64,000 nucleotides of DNA from Streptomyces sp. CBMA152 (GTDB taxonomy: Bacteria > Actinomycetota > Actinomycetes > Streptomycetales > Streptomycetaceae), in contig NZ_MECJ01000030.1 in the NCBI RefSeq assembly GCF_014596475.1, positions 83,706-147,705 of the forward strand. The letters run 5' to 3'. The stretch's first letter is position 1. Every line of letters starts with the position of its first letter. A program made the position numbers and the translations under genes. The notes under the pieces are model-generated. The model searched no databases, had not been told where the DNA came from, and saw only the letters and a list, made by a program, of their open reading frames with translations. Shown here piece by piece: positions 1 through 8,564 of the stretch.

Positions 1-209
1 TGCGGCACGCGCTGAGCTCGGCCGCCGACGACTCGTACCGCATCTCCCGCCTGATCGTCCGCCGCACCCACACCGCGGCGGACGTCGAGGCGTGGATGGC
101 CGGTGAGGGGGCCCGGGTCGCGCCGTACCGGGACTCGGCGGCGACGGTCGGATGGAGGCTCTACCGCAGGGCCCGGGCGGTGGCGCGGGGGCCCGTTTTC
201 GCCGGGTGA
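1..209 (+). CDS. C-terminal fragment of an unidentified protein
   Basis: The open frame enters from the left edge (first whole codon at base 3) and stops at TGA 207-209, giving the last 68 residues. The visible part is Arg/Ala-rich and soluble-looking, ending in a basic tail (RLYRRARAVARGPVFAG). No motif is recognisable, so I do not assign a function. The next genes build or move surface polysaccharide, so it may belong to the same cluster, but that is only context. Confidence 0.5.
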   Translation, partial: RHALSSAADDSYRISRLIVRRTHTAADVEAWMAGEGARVAPYRDSAATVGWRLYRRARAVARGPVFAG

Positions 210-335
210 TCGCGTCCGCGACAGGAACGTACGACAGCATCACAAACGCGAAGGATGTTCCTATACTTCGCTGAAGGGGACAGCCAGGGGACGGCGGCGT
301 GACGGCCGCACCACATCTGTGGGGGGAGTCGCACT

Positions 336-2267
336 GTGCAGCAACGCGTGCCCGCGCCGGTGACCGAAGGCAGTGCGCTGCCCCCGGGTCAGGGCGGCGA
401 CGACAGTGGGACGGACGGCTCCGCACGCGTCCCGAAGTGGCTGCCGCCGGATCTGATGCGACCTCAGATACTGTTCACCTGGCTGCCGTTGGTCGTCGCC
501 ACGGCGCTCTGGCTGTACGCGCTGCCGCACATCGACTACCGGCACATGGGCGACTGGGGCCTGCTCGACAAGCTGCCCCTCGCGTTCTTCCTCTCCCTCG
601 TCGTGCTCACCGCCGGGTTCGTCGTCAGTCTGCGCCGGGCGGGCACCGCGCCCTGGTGGCCCGGTCTGTACAGCGTGGCGCTGCTCTTCGCCCTGAAGGC
701 GCCGACCGCGATCCTGTACAACTCGGTGCGCTACCCCTGGGCCTCCAAGCACGACGCGGTCGTCTCGCATCTGCTGGTCAACCAGGAGCTGCACCCCAAC
801 ACCCCGCTCTCCGGCAACATGGCCGCCTACGACCAGTGGCCCGGCTTCTTCACGCTCAACTCGGCGCTGGTGCGCGCCTTCGGCGTGGAGACCACCCAGT
901 CGTATCTGAACTGGGCGGCCCTGTTCTACGGGGTGATCCTCATCCCCGTCCTGGTGCTGATCTACCGCACCTTCGCCGAGGACTGGCGGCTGGTGTGGAC
1001 CGGCGTGTGGATCTTCGAGGTCGCCAACTGGGTGGGCCAGGACTACTTCTCGCCGCAGGGCCTCGCGCTCATCCTGCATCTGTCCGTACTCGCCGTGGTC
1101 CTACGGCACTTCGTACGGCCGGGAGCAGCCGGTGACCTGCGCTCGCGCGCCAACCTGGACCCGGCGGCCGCCTCCGTGCCGCCGCCCACCACGGCCCGCC
1201 AGCGGGCGGTCTGCGTACTGATCCTGGCGCCGCTGATCGCCGCGATCAACTTCACCCACCAGCTCACCCCGGTGATGCTCTGCGTCTGCCTCTTCGCGCT
1301 CAATCTGACCCGCCGCTACCGCAACCCCGGGCTGCTCGTCGTCACCGGCGTGATCATGCTGATCTGGGACCTGACGATGGGCCGCAAGCTGTTCGTGGAG
1401 ACGCTGGACTCGCTGAAGGAGTCCGCGGGCAACCTCCTCAACAACTCGCGCGCCGGGTACGCGGGTGAACTCACCGGCCCCGGGCCCGTGTTGCAGGGCC
1501 GGGCCGACATCGTGATGGTGCTCGTGGTGGCCGCGCTCGTCGCCTTCGCCGTACTGACCCGGCGCAAGCTGCTCAAGAGCGCGCTGCCGCTGCTGCTGAT
1601 CTCGATCGCGCCCGTACCGATGTTCGCGATCAACGACTACGGCGGCGAGATGCTCTTCCGGGTCTATCTGTTCGGGCTGCCCGGCGCCGCGTTCTTCGCC
1701 GCCGCCGCCCTGGTGCCCGCTCCGGGCGGCGCCAAGGAGCCCGTACGTCTGCCCGTACGGATCCGGATCGGACCCGTCGCGCGGCGGCGGATCGCGGCCG
1801 TGGCGCTGCCCGCCGTGCTGCTCGCGCTCGTCGCCGGGTTCCTGCCCGCGTACTACGGCAAGGAGCGGATGTACTACACACCGCCCGCCGAGACCGCGCT
1901 GGTCACCCGCGTGATCGACCAGGCCCCGCGCGGCTCGCTGATCCTCGCCGCGACCGGCTCGTTCCCGATGGCGCTGCACCGCTACGACCAGCTGGAGCAC
2001 TGGTTCTTCGTGGAGCAGACGCTGCCCGAGAACATCCGGATGCTCAAGGACCCGGCGGGGTTCCTGGTGCCGCAGCTGCCGAAGGACGGCAGACCCGCGT
2101 TCGTGCTGCTCACCCGCACCCAGGACATCTACACCTCCGGCGAGGGACTGCTGCCGCCCGGCGGGTTCCAGGAGCTGAGGACCAAGCTGGAGGCGTCCCC
2201 GCTGTTCCATGTGATCGACCGCAACGCGTACGCGACCGTCCTGGAGTACCAGCCCCGACGTTCTTGA
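336..2267 (+). CDS. Large polytopic membrane protein, probable glycosyltransferase-like (GT-C-type topology)
   Basis: The protein has 643 residues. A hydrophilic N-terminus of about 45 residues is followed by many hydrophobic segments spread to about residue 520, then a C-terminal extracytoplasmic-looking domain of about 125 residues. The first loop after a membrane segment carries acidic and aromatic residues (PHIDYRHMGDWG), as is common in GT-C lipid-linked-sugar transferases, but I cannot point to a diagnostic catalytic motif. The GTG start at 336 was chosen because GGGGGGAG (about 321-328) sits at normal Shine-Dalgarno distance. A TATACT box at 262-267 could be its -10. The small membrane gene, flippase and aminotransferase downstream suggest surface-glycan synthesis. 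An O-antigen polymerase-like role is an alternative. Confidence 0.7.
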   Translation: MQQRVPAPVTEGSALPPGQGGDDSGTDGSARVPKWLPPDLMRPQILFTWLPLVVATALWLYALPHIDYRHMGDWGLLDKLPLAFFLSLVVLTAGFVVSLRRAGTAPWWPGLYSVALLFALKAPTAILYNSVRYPWASKHDAVVSHLLVNQELHPNTPLSGNMAAYDQWPGFFTLNSALVRAFGVETTQSYLNWAALFYGVILIPVLVLIYRTFAEDWRLVWTGVWIFEVANWVGQDYFSPQGLALILHLSVLAVVLRHFVRPGAAGDLRSRANLDPAAASVPPPTTARQRAVCVLILAPLIAAINFTHQLTPVMLCVCLFALNLTRRYRNPGLLVVTGVIMLIWDLTMGRKLFVETLDSLKESAGNLLNNSRAGYAGELTGPGPVLQGRADIVMVLVVAALVAFAVLTRRKLLKSALPLLLISIAPVPMFAINDYGGEMLFRVYLFGLPGAAFFAAAALVPAPGGAKEPVRLPVRIRIGPVARRRIAAVALPAVLLALVAGFLPAYYGKERMYYTPPAETALVTRVIDQAPRGSLILAATGSFPMALHRYDQLEHWFFVEQTLPENIRMLKDPAGFLVPQLPKDGRPAFVLLTRTQDIYTSGEGLLPPGGFQELRTKLEASPLFHVIDRNAYATVLEYQPRRS

Positions 2268-2312
2268 GGACCCAAGGTCCATCGCCCGCCCGCCGACCGG
2301 AGGCCCGCTGCC

Positions 2313-2711
2313 GTGACCGTGAACCAGAACAGCATCCGCGTCGCCGTGGCGCTCTCCGGCTGGGTGGCGCTGGCCGCGACCGCGCTGCCGGACGCGTGGC
2401 CGGCCCGCTGGATCCCGGTGCTGCTCTTCGTCAGCTTCGGCCCGGGCTTCGCGCTGCTCTATCCGCAGCCCGGCGCGCTGCGGCCGGGCGCGCGCCTGGA
2501 GGCTTTGGCGCTGGCGGCGCCGCTCAGCCTCTCCTTCGGAGCGCTGGTGTCGACCTGTCTGTTCCTGGTGAAGGGGTTCTCGGCGACCGCGTTCCTGATC
2601 TCGCTCGCCGTCTTCTCCTCGGTCGCCGCCGCCTTCCCGGGCCTCCCGCTGCCCGCCGCCACGCGCGGCGCCGCCGAGCGCACGCGGGCGAGGCCCGAGA
2701 CCCGTAAGTGA
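2313..2711 (+). CDS. Small hydrophobic membrane protein
   Basis: The product is 132 residues with about four predicted membrane segments and a basic tail (TRARPETRK). The GTG start is preceded by GGAGG (about 2299-2303). It lies 45 bp behind the large membrane glycosyltransferase-like gene and is probably co-transcribed with it. The stop is only 4 bp from the stop of the convergent flippase gene. No family is recognised; it may be an accessory subunit of the upstream protein, which is inference from position. Confidence 0.6.
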   Translation: MTVNQNSIRVAVALSGWVALAATALPDAWPARWIPVLLFVSFGPGFALLYPQPGALRPGARLEALALAAPLSLSFGALVSTCLFLVKGFSATAFLISLAVFSSVAAAFPGLPLPAATRGAAERTRARPETRK

Positions 2712-2715
2712 CGGG

Positions 2716-4902
2716 TCAACTCCCGTACCGGCGGCGGAAACCCACCGCCACCGCCGCCACCGCGCACAGTCCCACGAAGACCGGCAGCGCGGCCCCCGCG
2801 AACGCCTCCTGCGCCGCCCACCCCGCCACCGCGAGCACCCACACCAGCACCGAGGTGAGCCGCCAGTGCGCGCCCAGGGCGATCAGGGTCACCGCGATCA
2901 GCGCCAGGCAGAGCACCTGGAGGGCGATCGGCAGAGAGCGCTCGGCCCCGGCGGGCGAGTCCAGCCCGGCCACGTCCGTGAGCAGCCGGGTCAGGGGCCC
3001 GTGCCAGGGTCCGGCCAGCGGGTCGGGCCGTACGCCGAGGATCAGCGGCGCGGTGTGCAGGGCGGCCACCGTCACGCCGAGCCCGGCGGCGAGCAGACCG
3101 GGACGGGCCCGGTAGAGCGAGACGGCCGCGCTGCACACCACGATCAGGAGCACCCCGGCGGTGAGCGAGACCGGCGGCAGCGCGCGCAGCAGCCCGGGGC
3201 CGTCGACGCGGTCCGAGTCGATGTCGGCGGCGCGCGACAGCGGCACCCAGAACAGCCCCGCCGCAAGCCCCAGGAGCAGCCACAGCACGGTGGTGAGCAG
3301 CGACTCGTCCCCGCCGTCCGCCTGTTGAGCCGGGATCGTCCGCAGATGCAGCGTGGTCGCGGTCGCGGGGCCGGGCGCGCTCACGGGGACGTAGACCGGG
3401 ATGCCGAGCGCCGGGGTGCCGGTGTCGAGGCCGCCGCTGAGGTACGCGGTCTGGGTGGTCCAGCGCGTCCCGTACTCCTTGGCCTCCTCGGTCCGCGCGT
3501 CCGCCGCCCTGCGGGCCCAGCTGGTGCCGTACGCCGCGTCCTTGTCGGGCCTGCGCTTCGTACGGGGCGTACGGACGGTGGCGCGCCCGGCGAGGGCCGC
3601 GCGCAGGCCGGGCGCGGAGACCAGCGCCATGCCGGTCATCGACACCAGGACCGCCCAGCCCGCGCCCGCGATGCCGGTGGTGCCGAGCAGGACCGCCGCA
3701 CTGCCGAGGACCAGGGAGCACATGGCGCCCTGGAGCAGCGCGAGGACGCCGGTACGGCCCTGGACGCGCAGCACCGCGATGTAGAGCTCGACGGCCACCC
3801 GGGGGAGGGCTGCCGCCGCGAGCAGGCGCAGGACGAGGGTGCCGTGCTCGGCGTAGTCCGCGCCGAACGGGGCGAGGATCTGCCGGGCGAAGACGATCAG
3901 GAAGAGGACGACGGGGACGAGCAGCAGCGACATCCGCCGCAGTGACGCCCGTACGCCGTCGGCGAGGCGGTCCGGGCTGTGCGAGGCGTGCGCGGTGAGC
4001 GAGGAGGCCATGTTGATGGCCATGAACTCCATCGTTCCGCCGACGGTGTACGCGATATAGAAGAATCCGTTCTGCGTGGCGTCGAACCGGACCGCGACCA
4101 TCACCGGCAGCAGATTGATCATCGCCAGCGAGAACAGCGCACCGACCGAGTCGCCCGCCAGGAAGCGCCCGATCTCGCGCAGCTCCGGCACCGGCCGGTC
4201 GCGGTCGGCGCGCTCCTGCGCGGGGATCAGCCGGCGGAAGACCAGCCAGCCGAGCGGCAGGATCGACAGGGCCATCGCCGCCGCCCAGGAGACGAAGACG
4301 CCCAGGGTCAGGCTCGCGCAGGCAGCGAGCAGCAGCAGCTTGCCGAGCGAGAACACCGCGTTGCCGACCGGCACCCAGATCGCCTTGCGCAGCCCGGTGA
4401 GCACCCCGTCCTGGAGGGTGAGGATCGCCCAGGCGACCGAGGCCACGATGAAGAGCGCCCCGGCCGCGAGCCCGCGCAGCGGTGTGTACGAGGCGCCCCA
4501 CAGCGGCAGCGTGAAGAGGAAGCCGACACTGGCCACGGCCACCACGACCGTGCCCGTGAGGTACGCGCGGACGACCAGCGGCCCGGTCGACCGGCCCGCG
4601 CGCGGCACATAGCGCACGATCGCGCCGATCATGGTGGAGGCGGCGATCGAGGCGAGCAGCCGCATCGCGGCGATGGCGGCGGAGCCCTGGCCGACCGACT
4701 CCTCGCTGTAGTAGCGGGCCGCGACCAGCCAGAACCCCAGGCCCAGGGCGGCGGAGACGGCCGTGGAGAGCATCAGGGCGTAGGCGTTGCGGAACATGGA
4801 GTCGCCGCTGCCGCCCGATGGCTCGTCCACGGCGTCCGGATCCCCGGTGTCCACGCCGTCCCCGACGCCGTCCCGGCGTGCGTCGGACGTGGTGTCAGAC
4901 AC
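2716..4902 (-). CDS. Polysaccharide flippase-like protein (MVF/Wzx type) with extra C-terminal membrane domain
   Basis: The protein has 728 residues. A 35-residue acidic N-terminus precedes a typical flippase start (FRNAYALMLSTAVSAALGLG) and about a dozen membrane segments to roughly residue 430. This resembles the Wzx/MVF fold that moves lipid-linked glycans across the cytoplasmic membrane. A hydrophilic stretch of about 100 residues follows, then a second block of about six membrane segments (roughly 525-720). Wzx proteins are usually 400-500 residues, so the C-terminal block is an extension. Its start overlaps the end of the aminotransferase gene by 8 bp, so the two are probably translationally coupled. 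The substrate is unknown. Confidence 0.75.
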   Translation of the reverse strand: MSDTTSDARRDGVGDGVDTGDPDAVDEPSGGSGDSMFRNAYALMLSTAVSAALGLGFWLVAARYYSEESVGQGSAAIAAMRLLASIAASTMIGAIVRYVPRAGRSTGPLVVRAYLTGTVVVAVASVGFLFTLPLWGASYTPLRGLAAGALFIVASVAWAILTLQDGVLTGLRKAIWVPVGNAVFSLGKLLLLAACASLTLGVFVSWAAAMALSILPLGWLVFRRLIPAQERADRDRPVPELREIGRFLAGDSVGALFSLAMINLLPVMVAVRFDATQNGFFYIAYTVGGTMEFMAINMASSLTAHASHSPDRLADGVRASLRRMSLLLVPVVLFLIVFARQILAPFGADYAEHGTLVLRLLAAAALPRVAVELYIAVLRVQGRTGVLALLQGAMCSLVLGSAAVLLGTTGIAGAGWAVLVSMTGMALVSAPGLRAALAGRATVRTPRTKRRPDKDAAYGTSWARRAADARTEEAKEYGTRWTTQTAYLSGGLDTGTPALGIPVYVPVSAPGPATATTLHLRTIPAQQADGGDESLLTTVLWLLLGLAAGLFWVPLSRAADIDSDRVDGPGLLRALPPVSLTAGVLLIVVCSAAVSLYRARPGLLAAGLGVTVAALHTAPLILGVRPDPLAGPWHGPLTRLLTDVAGLDSPAGAERSLPIALQVLCLALIAVTLIALGAHWRLTSVLVWVLAVAGWAAQEAFAGAALPVFVGLCAVAAVAVGFRRRYGS

Positions 4903-6079
4903 CGGCGGGGCCGCCCGTCGCGGGCCGGGCCCCGGACTCCTCCAGGACCCGGACGGCGAGCTCCGCCTTCAGCGGGTCGACGGGCAGGGCGTGCCGGGCG
5001 AACCAGCGCGCGGCCCCGGGGGCGGGCGAGGGGTCGGTGAAGGCGGCGCCCGCGTAGTCGTCGAGCGGCGGGTCGTAGAGGTAGCCGACGGTGATCCGGG
5101 CCTCGGCGAGCGCCGCGCGGGCCGCGTCCCGGTCCTCGACCAGCAGCGGCACCCGGAACAGCGGCTGTGCGGGCCCCGGCCTCGGCCGCGCCCACTCGGT
5201 GGCGAGCAGCCGCTCGGTCCCGGCCCGGTGTCCGTCCAGTACGGCGTCGAGGCGCGCCATCTTGCGGCCGATCCTGGCGAGCCGGAGCTTTCCCGCGCCG
5301 GTGCGGTAGTCGTGCATGTCGACGCGCACCCAGGAGTGGAAGGCGGCCAGGTCGGGCGCGGCGGCGACGGCCCGTCCCAGCTCGTCGGGTCTCAGCGCCA
5401 TCCGGATGTCGTCGCGCTCCTGGAGCCCGAGCATCCGCAGCACCGCCCAGGCGGCGGGCGCGAGGTGCGCTCCCCGTACGGCGGCTTCCGCGTACGGGCG
5501 TGTCCAGTAGGCGAGTTCGGCCGTCCGGCGCGGCGGATCGAGCAACTCGTCGCGGGTCTTGACCAGGGCCTCGCGCAGTCCGGGGTCGGCGACGGCGAGG
5601 AAGCCGCCCGCCTTGGCGGCGGTGTGCTTGGAGAGCGAGAACACCGAGGCGTCCCCGAACGTCCCGACCGCCTGTCCGCCGACCTCGCTGCCGATGGCGT
5701 GCGCCGCGTCCTCGATGAGCGCGATCCCCGACGCGTCGCATTTGGCGCGCAGTGCGGGCGCCGGGTCCGGGTTCCCGTACAGATTGGTGGTGAGGACGGC
5801 GGCCAGGCCCGGCCAGACGTCCTCGGGGACGGCGGCCAGGTCGATCGAGCCGTCGCGCGGGTCGAGCGGCGCCTGGACGGGCCGCAGCCCGGCCGCGAGC
5901 ACCACGAAGAAGATGACGTCGTCGTTGACGGGCGACATCAGGACCCGCCCGCCCGGCGCGCACCAGTGGCGCAGCGCCACATACAGTCCGAGGCGGCAGG
6001 AGGGCACGTACAGGCACTCGCGCCCCAGCCGGTCCCGCATGGTCTCTTCGAGCGTCGAGCACGTGGTCTCGTACGGCAT
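4895..6079 (-). CDS. DegT/DnrJ/EryC1/StrS-family PLP-dependent aminotransferase
   Basis: This 394-residue fold-type I PLP enzyme belongs to the sugar aminotransferase family, which transfers an amino group to NDP-keto-sugars. The cofactor signature is visible: IEDAAHAIGS supplies the aspartate that contacts the pyridine nitrogen, and FSLSKHTAAKAGGF carries the Schiff-base lysine. The frame is open further upstream, but ATG 6079 was chosen because GGGGGGA lies just before it and homology-like sequence (MPYETTCSTLEE) begins there. The last codons overlap the flippase gene, suggesting an operon for an amino-sugar-containing surface glycan. The exact substrate cannot be read from sequence. Confidence 0.82.
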   Translation of the reverse strand: MPYETTCSTLEETMRDRLGRECLYVPSCRLGLYVALRHWCAPGGRVLMSPVNDDVIFFVVLAAGLRPVQAPLDPRDGSIDLAAVPEDVWPGLAAVLTTNLYGNPDPAPALRAKCDASGIALIEDAAHAIGSEVGGQAVGTFGDASVFSLSKHTAAKAGGFLAVADPGLREALVKTRDELLDPPRRTAELAYWTRPYAEAAVRGAHLAPAAWAVLRMLGLQERDDIRMALRPDELGRAVAAAPDLAAFHSWVRVDMHDYRTGAGKLRLARIGRKMARLDAVLDGHRAGTERLLATEWARPRPGPAQPLFRVPLLVEDRDAARAALAEARITVGYLYDPPLDDYAGAAFTDPSPAPGAARWFARHALPVDPLKAELAVRVLEESGARPATGGPAGV

Positions 6080-6250
6080 GAGTCCCCCCAGACCCCCCGG
6101 TTGCCCCGCGCTCAATGTGACCCAGACCGCACGGTTCGTCAACAATGCGTGAGGCATGCCCAGGGCAATGTCCGGGCAACGCGCGAGGCCCGTCCCCATA
6201 AGGAACGGGCCCTCGCACAGGCGTACCGACGGGCGACCGTCACTCCGCGG

Positions 6251-7123
6251 TCACTCTTCGACGGTCAGCCCCTTGCGCAGCCGCGACAGCGTGCGCGCGA
6301 GCAGGCGGGAGACGTGCATCTGGGAGATGCCGAGCTCCTCGCCGATCTCGGACTGGGTCATGTTGGCGACGAACCGCAGCGACAGGATCTTGCGGTCGCG
6401 GTGCGGGAGTTCGGCGATCAGCGGTTTCAGCGACTCGATGTACTCGACGCCTTCGAGGTCGTGGTCCTCGTAGCCGATCCGGTCCGCGAGCGCGCCCTCG
6501 CTGTCGTCCTCCTCGGGCTGGGCGTCCAGCGAGCTCGCGGTGTACGCGTTGCTCGCCGCCATCCCTTCGACGACCTCTTCCCTGGTGATGCCCAGGCGTT
6601 CGGCGAGCTCGCCCACCGTCGGTGACCGGTCCAGCTGCTGGGCGAGTTCGTCGCCCGCCTTGGCCAGGTCGAGGCGGAGCTCCTGGAGGCGCCGGGGGAC
6701 CCGGACCGACCAGGAGGTGTCGCGGAAGAAGCGCTTGATCTCGCCGACGATCGTCGGCATCGCGAACGTCGGGAACTCCACGCCGCGGTCGTGCTCGAAC
6801 CGGTCGATGGCCTTGATCAGGCCGATCGTGCCGACCTGGATGATGTCCTCCATCGGCTCGCTGCGGGAGCGGAAGCGCGAGGCGGCGAACTTGACCAGGG
6901 CCAGGTTCAGTTCGACGAGCGTGTTGCGGACGTACGAGTACTCGTGGGTGCCCTCTTCGAGGGAGTCGAGACGCGCGAAGAGCGTCTTCGACAGCGCCCG
7001 CGCGTCCAGCGGGGCGATCTCGTCGTACGGAGGGATCTCGGGGAGATCCTCCAGTCCTTCGAGCGGGGGGTGCGGCATGTGCGTTGCCGACGTATCCAGG
7101 GATTCGTCGAGCCGGGGTGACAT
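6251..7123 (-). CDS. SigB/SigF/SigG-family RNA polymerase sigma factor
   Basis: The 290-residue protein is a group 3 stress/sporulation-type sigma factor. Region 2 is clear (LVKFAASRFRSR, EDIIQVGTIGLIKAIDRFEHDRGVEF, then FRDTSWSVRVPRR of region 3), and region 4 carries a helix-turn-helix (SQSEIGEELG-like, ISQMHVSRLLARTLSRLR). The ATG has a strong GAGGAG six bases upstream. A STAS antagonist and a HATPase protein are encoded divergently just beyond, the usual partners of this family in a partner-switching circuit. By chromosomal position this could be the counterpart of S. coelicolor sigI, but I am not certain enough to give a symbol. Confidence 0.92.
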   Translation of the reverse strand: MSPRLDESLDTSATHMPHPPLEGLEDLPEIPPYDEIAPLDARALSKTLFARLDSLEEGTHEYSYVRNTLVELNLALVKFAASRFRSRSEPMEDIIQVGTIGLIKAIDRFEHDRGVEFPTFAMPTIVGEIKRFFRDTSWSVRVPRRLQELRLDLAKAGDELAQQLDRSPTVGELAERLGITREEVVEGMAASNAYTASSLDAQPEEDDSEGALADRIGYEDHDLEGVEYIESLKPLIAELPHRDRKILSLRFVANMTQSEIGEELGISQMHVSRLLARTLSRLRKGLTVEE

Positions 7124-7454
7124 GGGGTCTCCTCATCGTTCTCGGCATATGGCTGCCGATGCCCATACGTGGCGATGCGGTGTGCGGCGCCTCCGTGGCC
7201 GGTCGCAGTGAAAAGCTGTCTCTACTACCCCTACCCGCTTTGGCTGTAAGCCCGCAAGGCTGGAATGCCCCTATATGTCCGGTTCATTGTGTTGTTCCGC
7301 TTCCAGAGGGCGTAGGGAAGGCGTAGTGTTCTCGGGGAGTCCGCGTGTACAGACCCGTGTGCCGTCATCTGCACGGAGAGGTGCGTCACGTGTGACGGGG
7401 AACACGGCCACCGCATCTGCGGGCAACGGCGAACCACGGCGAAGAGGGACGGGC
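7124..7454. promoter_or_regulatory. Divergent control region between sigma factor and STAS genes
   Basis: This 331-bp stretch holds no convincing gene. It contains a perfect inverted repeat CGTCAC-GT-GTGACG at 7384-7397, a plausible operator for a dimeric regulator. On the minus strand, GGGTA appears twice in tandem near 7226-7237, reminiscent of the GGGTAT/C -10 box used by SigB-type sigma factors, although I do not see a good -35. Both promoters of the divergent pair must lie here. Confidence 0.45.
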
Positions 7455-7823
7455 ATGGACCGCGGCACGGTCGGCAGCGCGAATCGGGGCCGGCTGGAGG
7501 TCGGCGTCAGGTCGCACGGCCGCAGCGAGATCTTCACGCCCGTCGGCGAGTTGGACCACCACACGGCCGAACTGCTCAGCGAGCCGCTGGAGAAGGCGGT
7601 CGAGGCGGGCCGCACCCGGCTGGTCGTGGACTGTTCACGGCTCGACTTCTGCGACTCCACCGGACTGAACGTGCTGCTCGGCGCCCGGCTGAAAGCCGAG
7701 GCCGCCGGGGGCGGGGTGCACCTCGCGGGCATGCTCCCCGTGGTGGCCCGGGTCTTCGAGATCACCGGCGCGGAAGCGGTTTTCACCGTGCATGATTCGC
7801 TCGATGCGGCACTGGACGACTGA
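7455..7823 (+). CDS. STAS-domain anti-sigma factor antagonist
   Basis: The 122-residue single STAS domain resembles SpoIIAA/RsbV. The key loop VDCSRLDFCDSTGLNVLL contains the Asp-Ser-Thr-Gly motif whose serine is phosphorylated by the cognate anti-sigma kinase. When unphosphorylated it binds the anti-sigma factor and frees the sigma factor. The frame is open back to 7275, but ATG 7455 has GAAGAGGGA five bases upstream and starts at the expected domain boundary. It is followed 71 bp later by the HATPase gene and faces the sigma gene, so the three probably form one switch. Confidence 0.88.
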   Translation: MDRGTVGSANRGRLEVGVRSHGRSEIFTPVGELDHHTAELLSEPLEKAVEAGRTRLVVDCSRLDFCDSTGLNVLLGARLKAEAAGGGVHLAGMLPVVARVFEITGAEAVFTVHDSLDAALDD

Positions 7824-7894
7824 CCCCGGCGCGGCGGGGCAGGAGACCAGACTCAAGACGTTGGCATTCGGTGATTCGGTGAGGTGAAGCGCTG

Positions 7895-8368
7895 ATGAGC
7901 ACCACCCGGCAGCATCCGCCGGGCGACTTTGGCCCCGAGCCGGACGGAGCTGCTCCGGCCGCGGCCTCGCGCGTCCTCGCCCTGTACGGCGCGAGCGGCA
8001 TCGTGCCGCTCGCACGCGACTTCACCCGGCAGGCGCTGCACGACTGGGGCTGGCTCCCGGCCGCCACCGCCGAGGGGCGCGCGGCCGCCGAGGACGTGCT
8101 GCTCGTCGTCTCGGAGCTGGTCACCAACGCGTGTCTGCACGCCGAGGGCCCCGAACAGCTGCGGGTCTCGTGCACCCCGAAGGTGCTGCGCCTGGAGGTC
8201 ACCGACCGGGGCGCCGGACAGCCCGCGCCGCGCACCCCGCACCGCGCGGGGCGGCCCGGCGGCCACGGCATGTTCATCGTGCAGCGGCTCTGCCTGGACT
8301 GGGGGGTCGTACGGACCCCGGGCGTGCCCGGCAAGACGGTCTGGGCGGAGCTCGCGGCCCCCGCGTAG
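7895..8368 (+). CDS. HATPase_c (RsbW-like) ATP-binding protein, probable anti-sigma factor
   Basis: The 157-residue protein carries the GHKL ATP-binding elements in order: N box ELVTNACLHA, G1 box DRGAG and G2 box GHGMFIVQRL. Proteins of this small single-domain type act as serine kinases that hold a sigma factor inactive and phosphorylate a STAS antagonist. The start is supported by GAGGTGAAG upstream of ATG 7895. Streptomyces carries many such orphans, so pairing with the neighbouring sigma factor is inferred from position. The N-terminal 25 residues are Pro/Ala-rich and probably disordered. Confidence 0.85.
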   Translation: MSTTRQHPPGDFGPEPDGAAPAAASRVLALYGASGIVPLARDFTRQALHDWGWLPAATAEGRAAAEDVLLVVSELVTNACLHAEGPEQLRVSCTPKVLRLEVTDRGAGQPAPRTPHRAGRPGGHGMFIVQRLCLDWGVVRTPGVPGKTVWAELAAPA

Positions 8369-8502
8369 CGCACGGGCGTCGCATCGCGCGGAGAACAGCG
8401 GGGTCGCGCCCGCGTGGAGCACCGGCGAACAGTGGCGCCCAGAACACTGGCGTCACTCCGGTGTGTTGTGTGTCTTCCCTCGACAAGGTCCCCGGCGTAC
8501 CT

Positions 8503-8527
8503 TGACGGCCAATCTGATGTGCCGTCA
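8503..8527. promoter_or_regulatory. Inverted repeat upstream of the surface-protein cluster
   Basis: TGACGGC (8503-8509) and GCCGTCA (8521-8527) form a perfect 7-bp inverted repeat separated by 11 bp, 38 bp before the LPKTG gene. TTGACG at 8502-8507 within it could also serve as a -35 element. This is the only obvious operator-like signal ahead of the four-gene surface cluster. Confidence 0.4.
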
Positions 8528-8564
8528 GTAACTTGAACGGCCTCGGGAACGAGGGAAATTCGAG

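Noticed and set aside
2459..4501. Long minus-strand frame overlapping the flippase-like gene
   Set aside because: Its translation is Arg/Pro/Gly-rich and featureless; the frame 2716-4902 has membrane helices and family-like sequence.
8368..8564. Small gene between the HATPase and LPKTG genes
   Set aside because: No start with ribosome binding site and no coding bias; only an inverted repeat and possible promoter elements.
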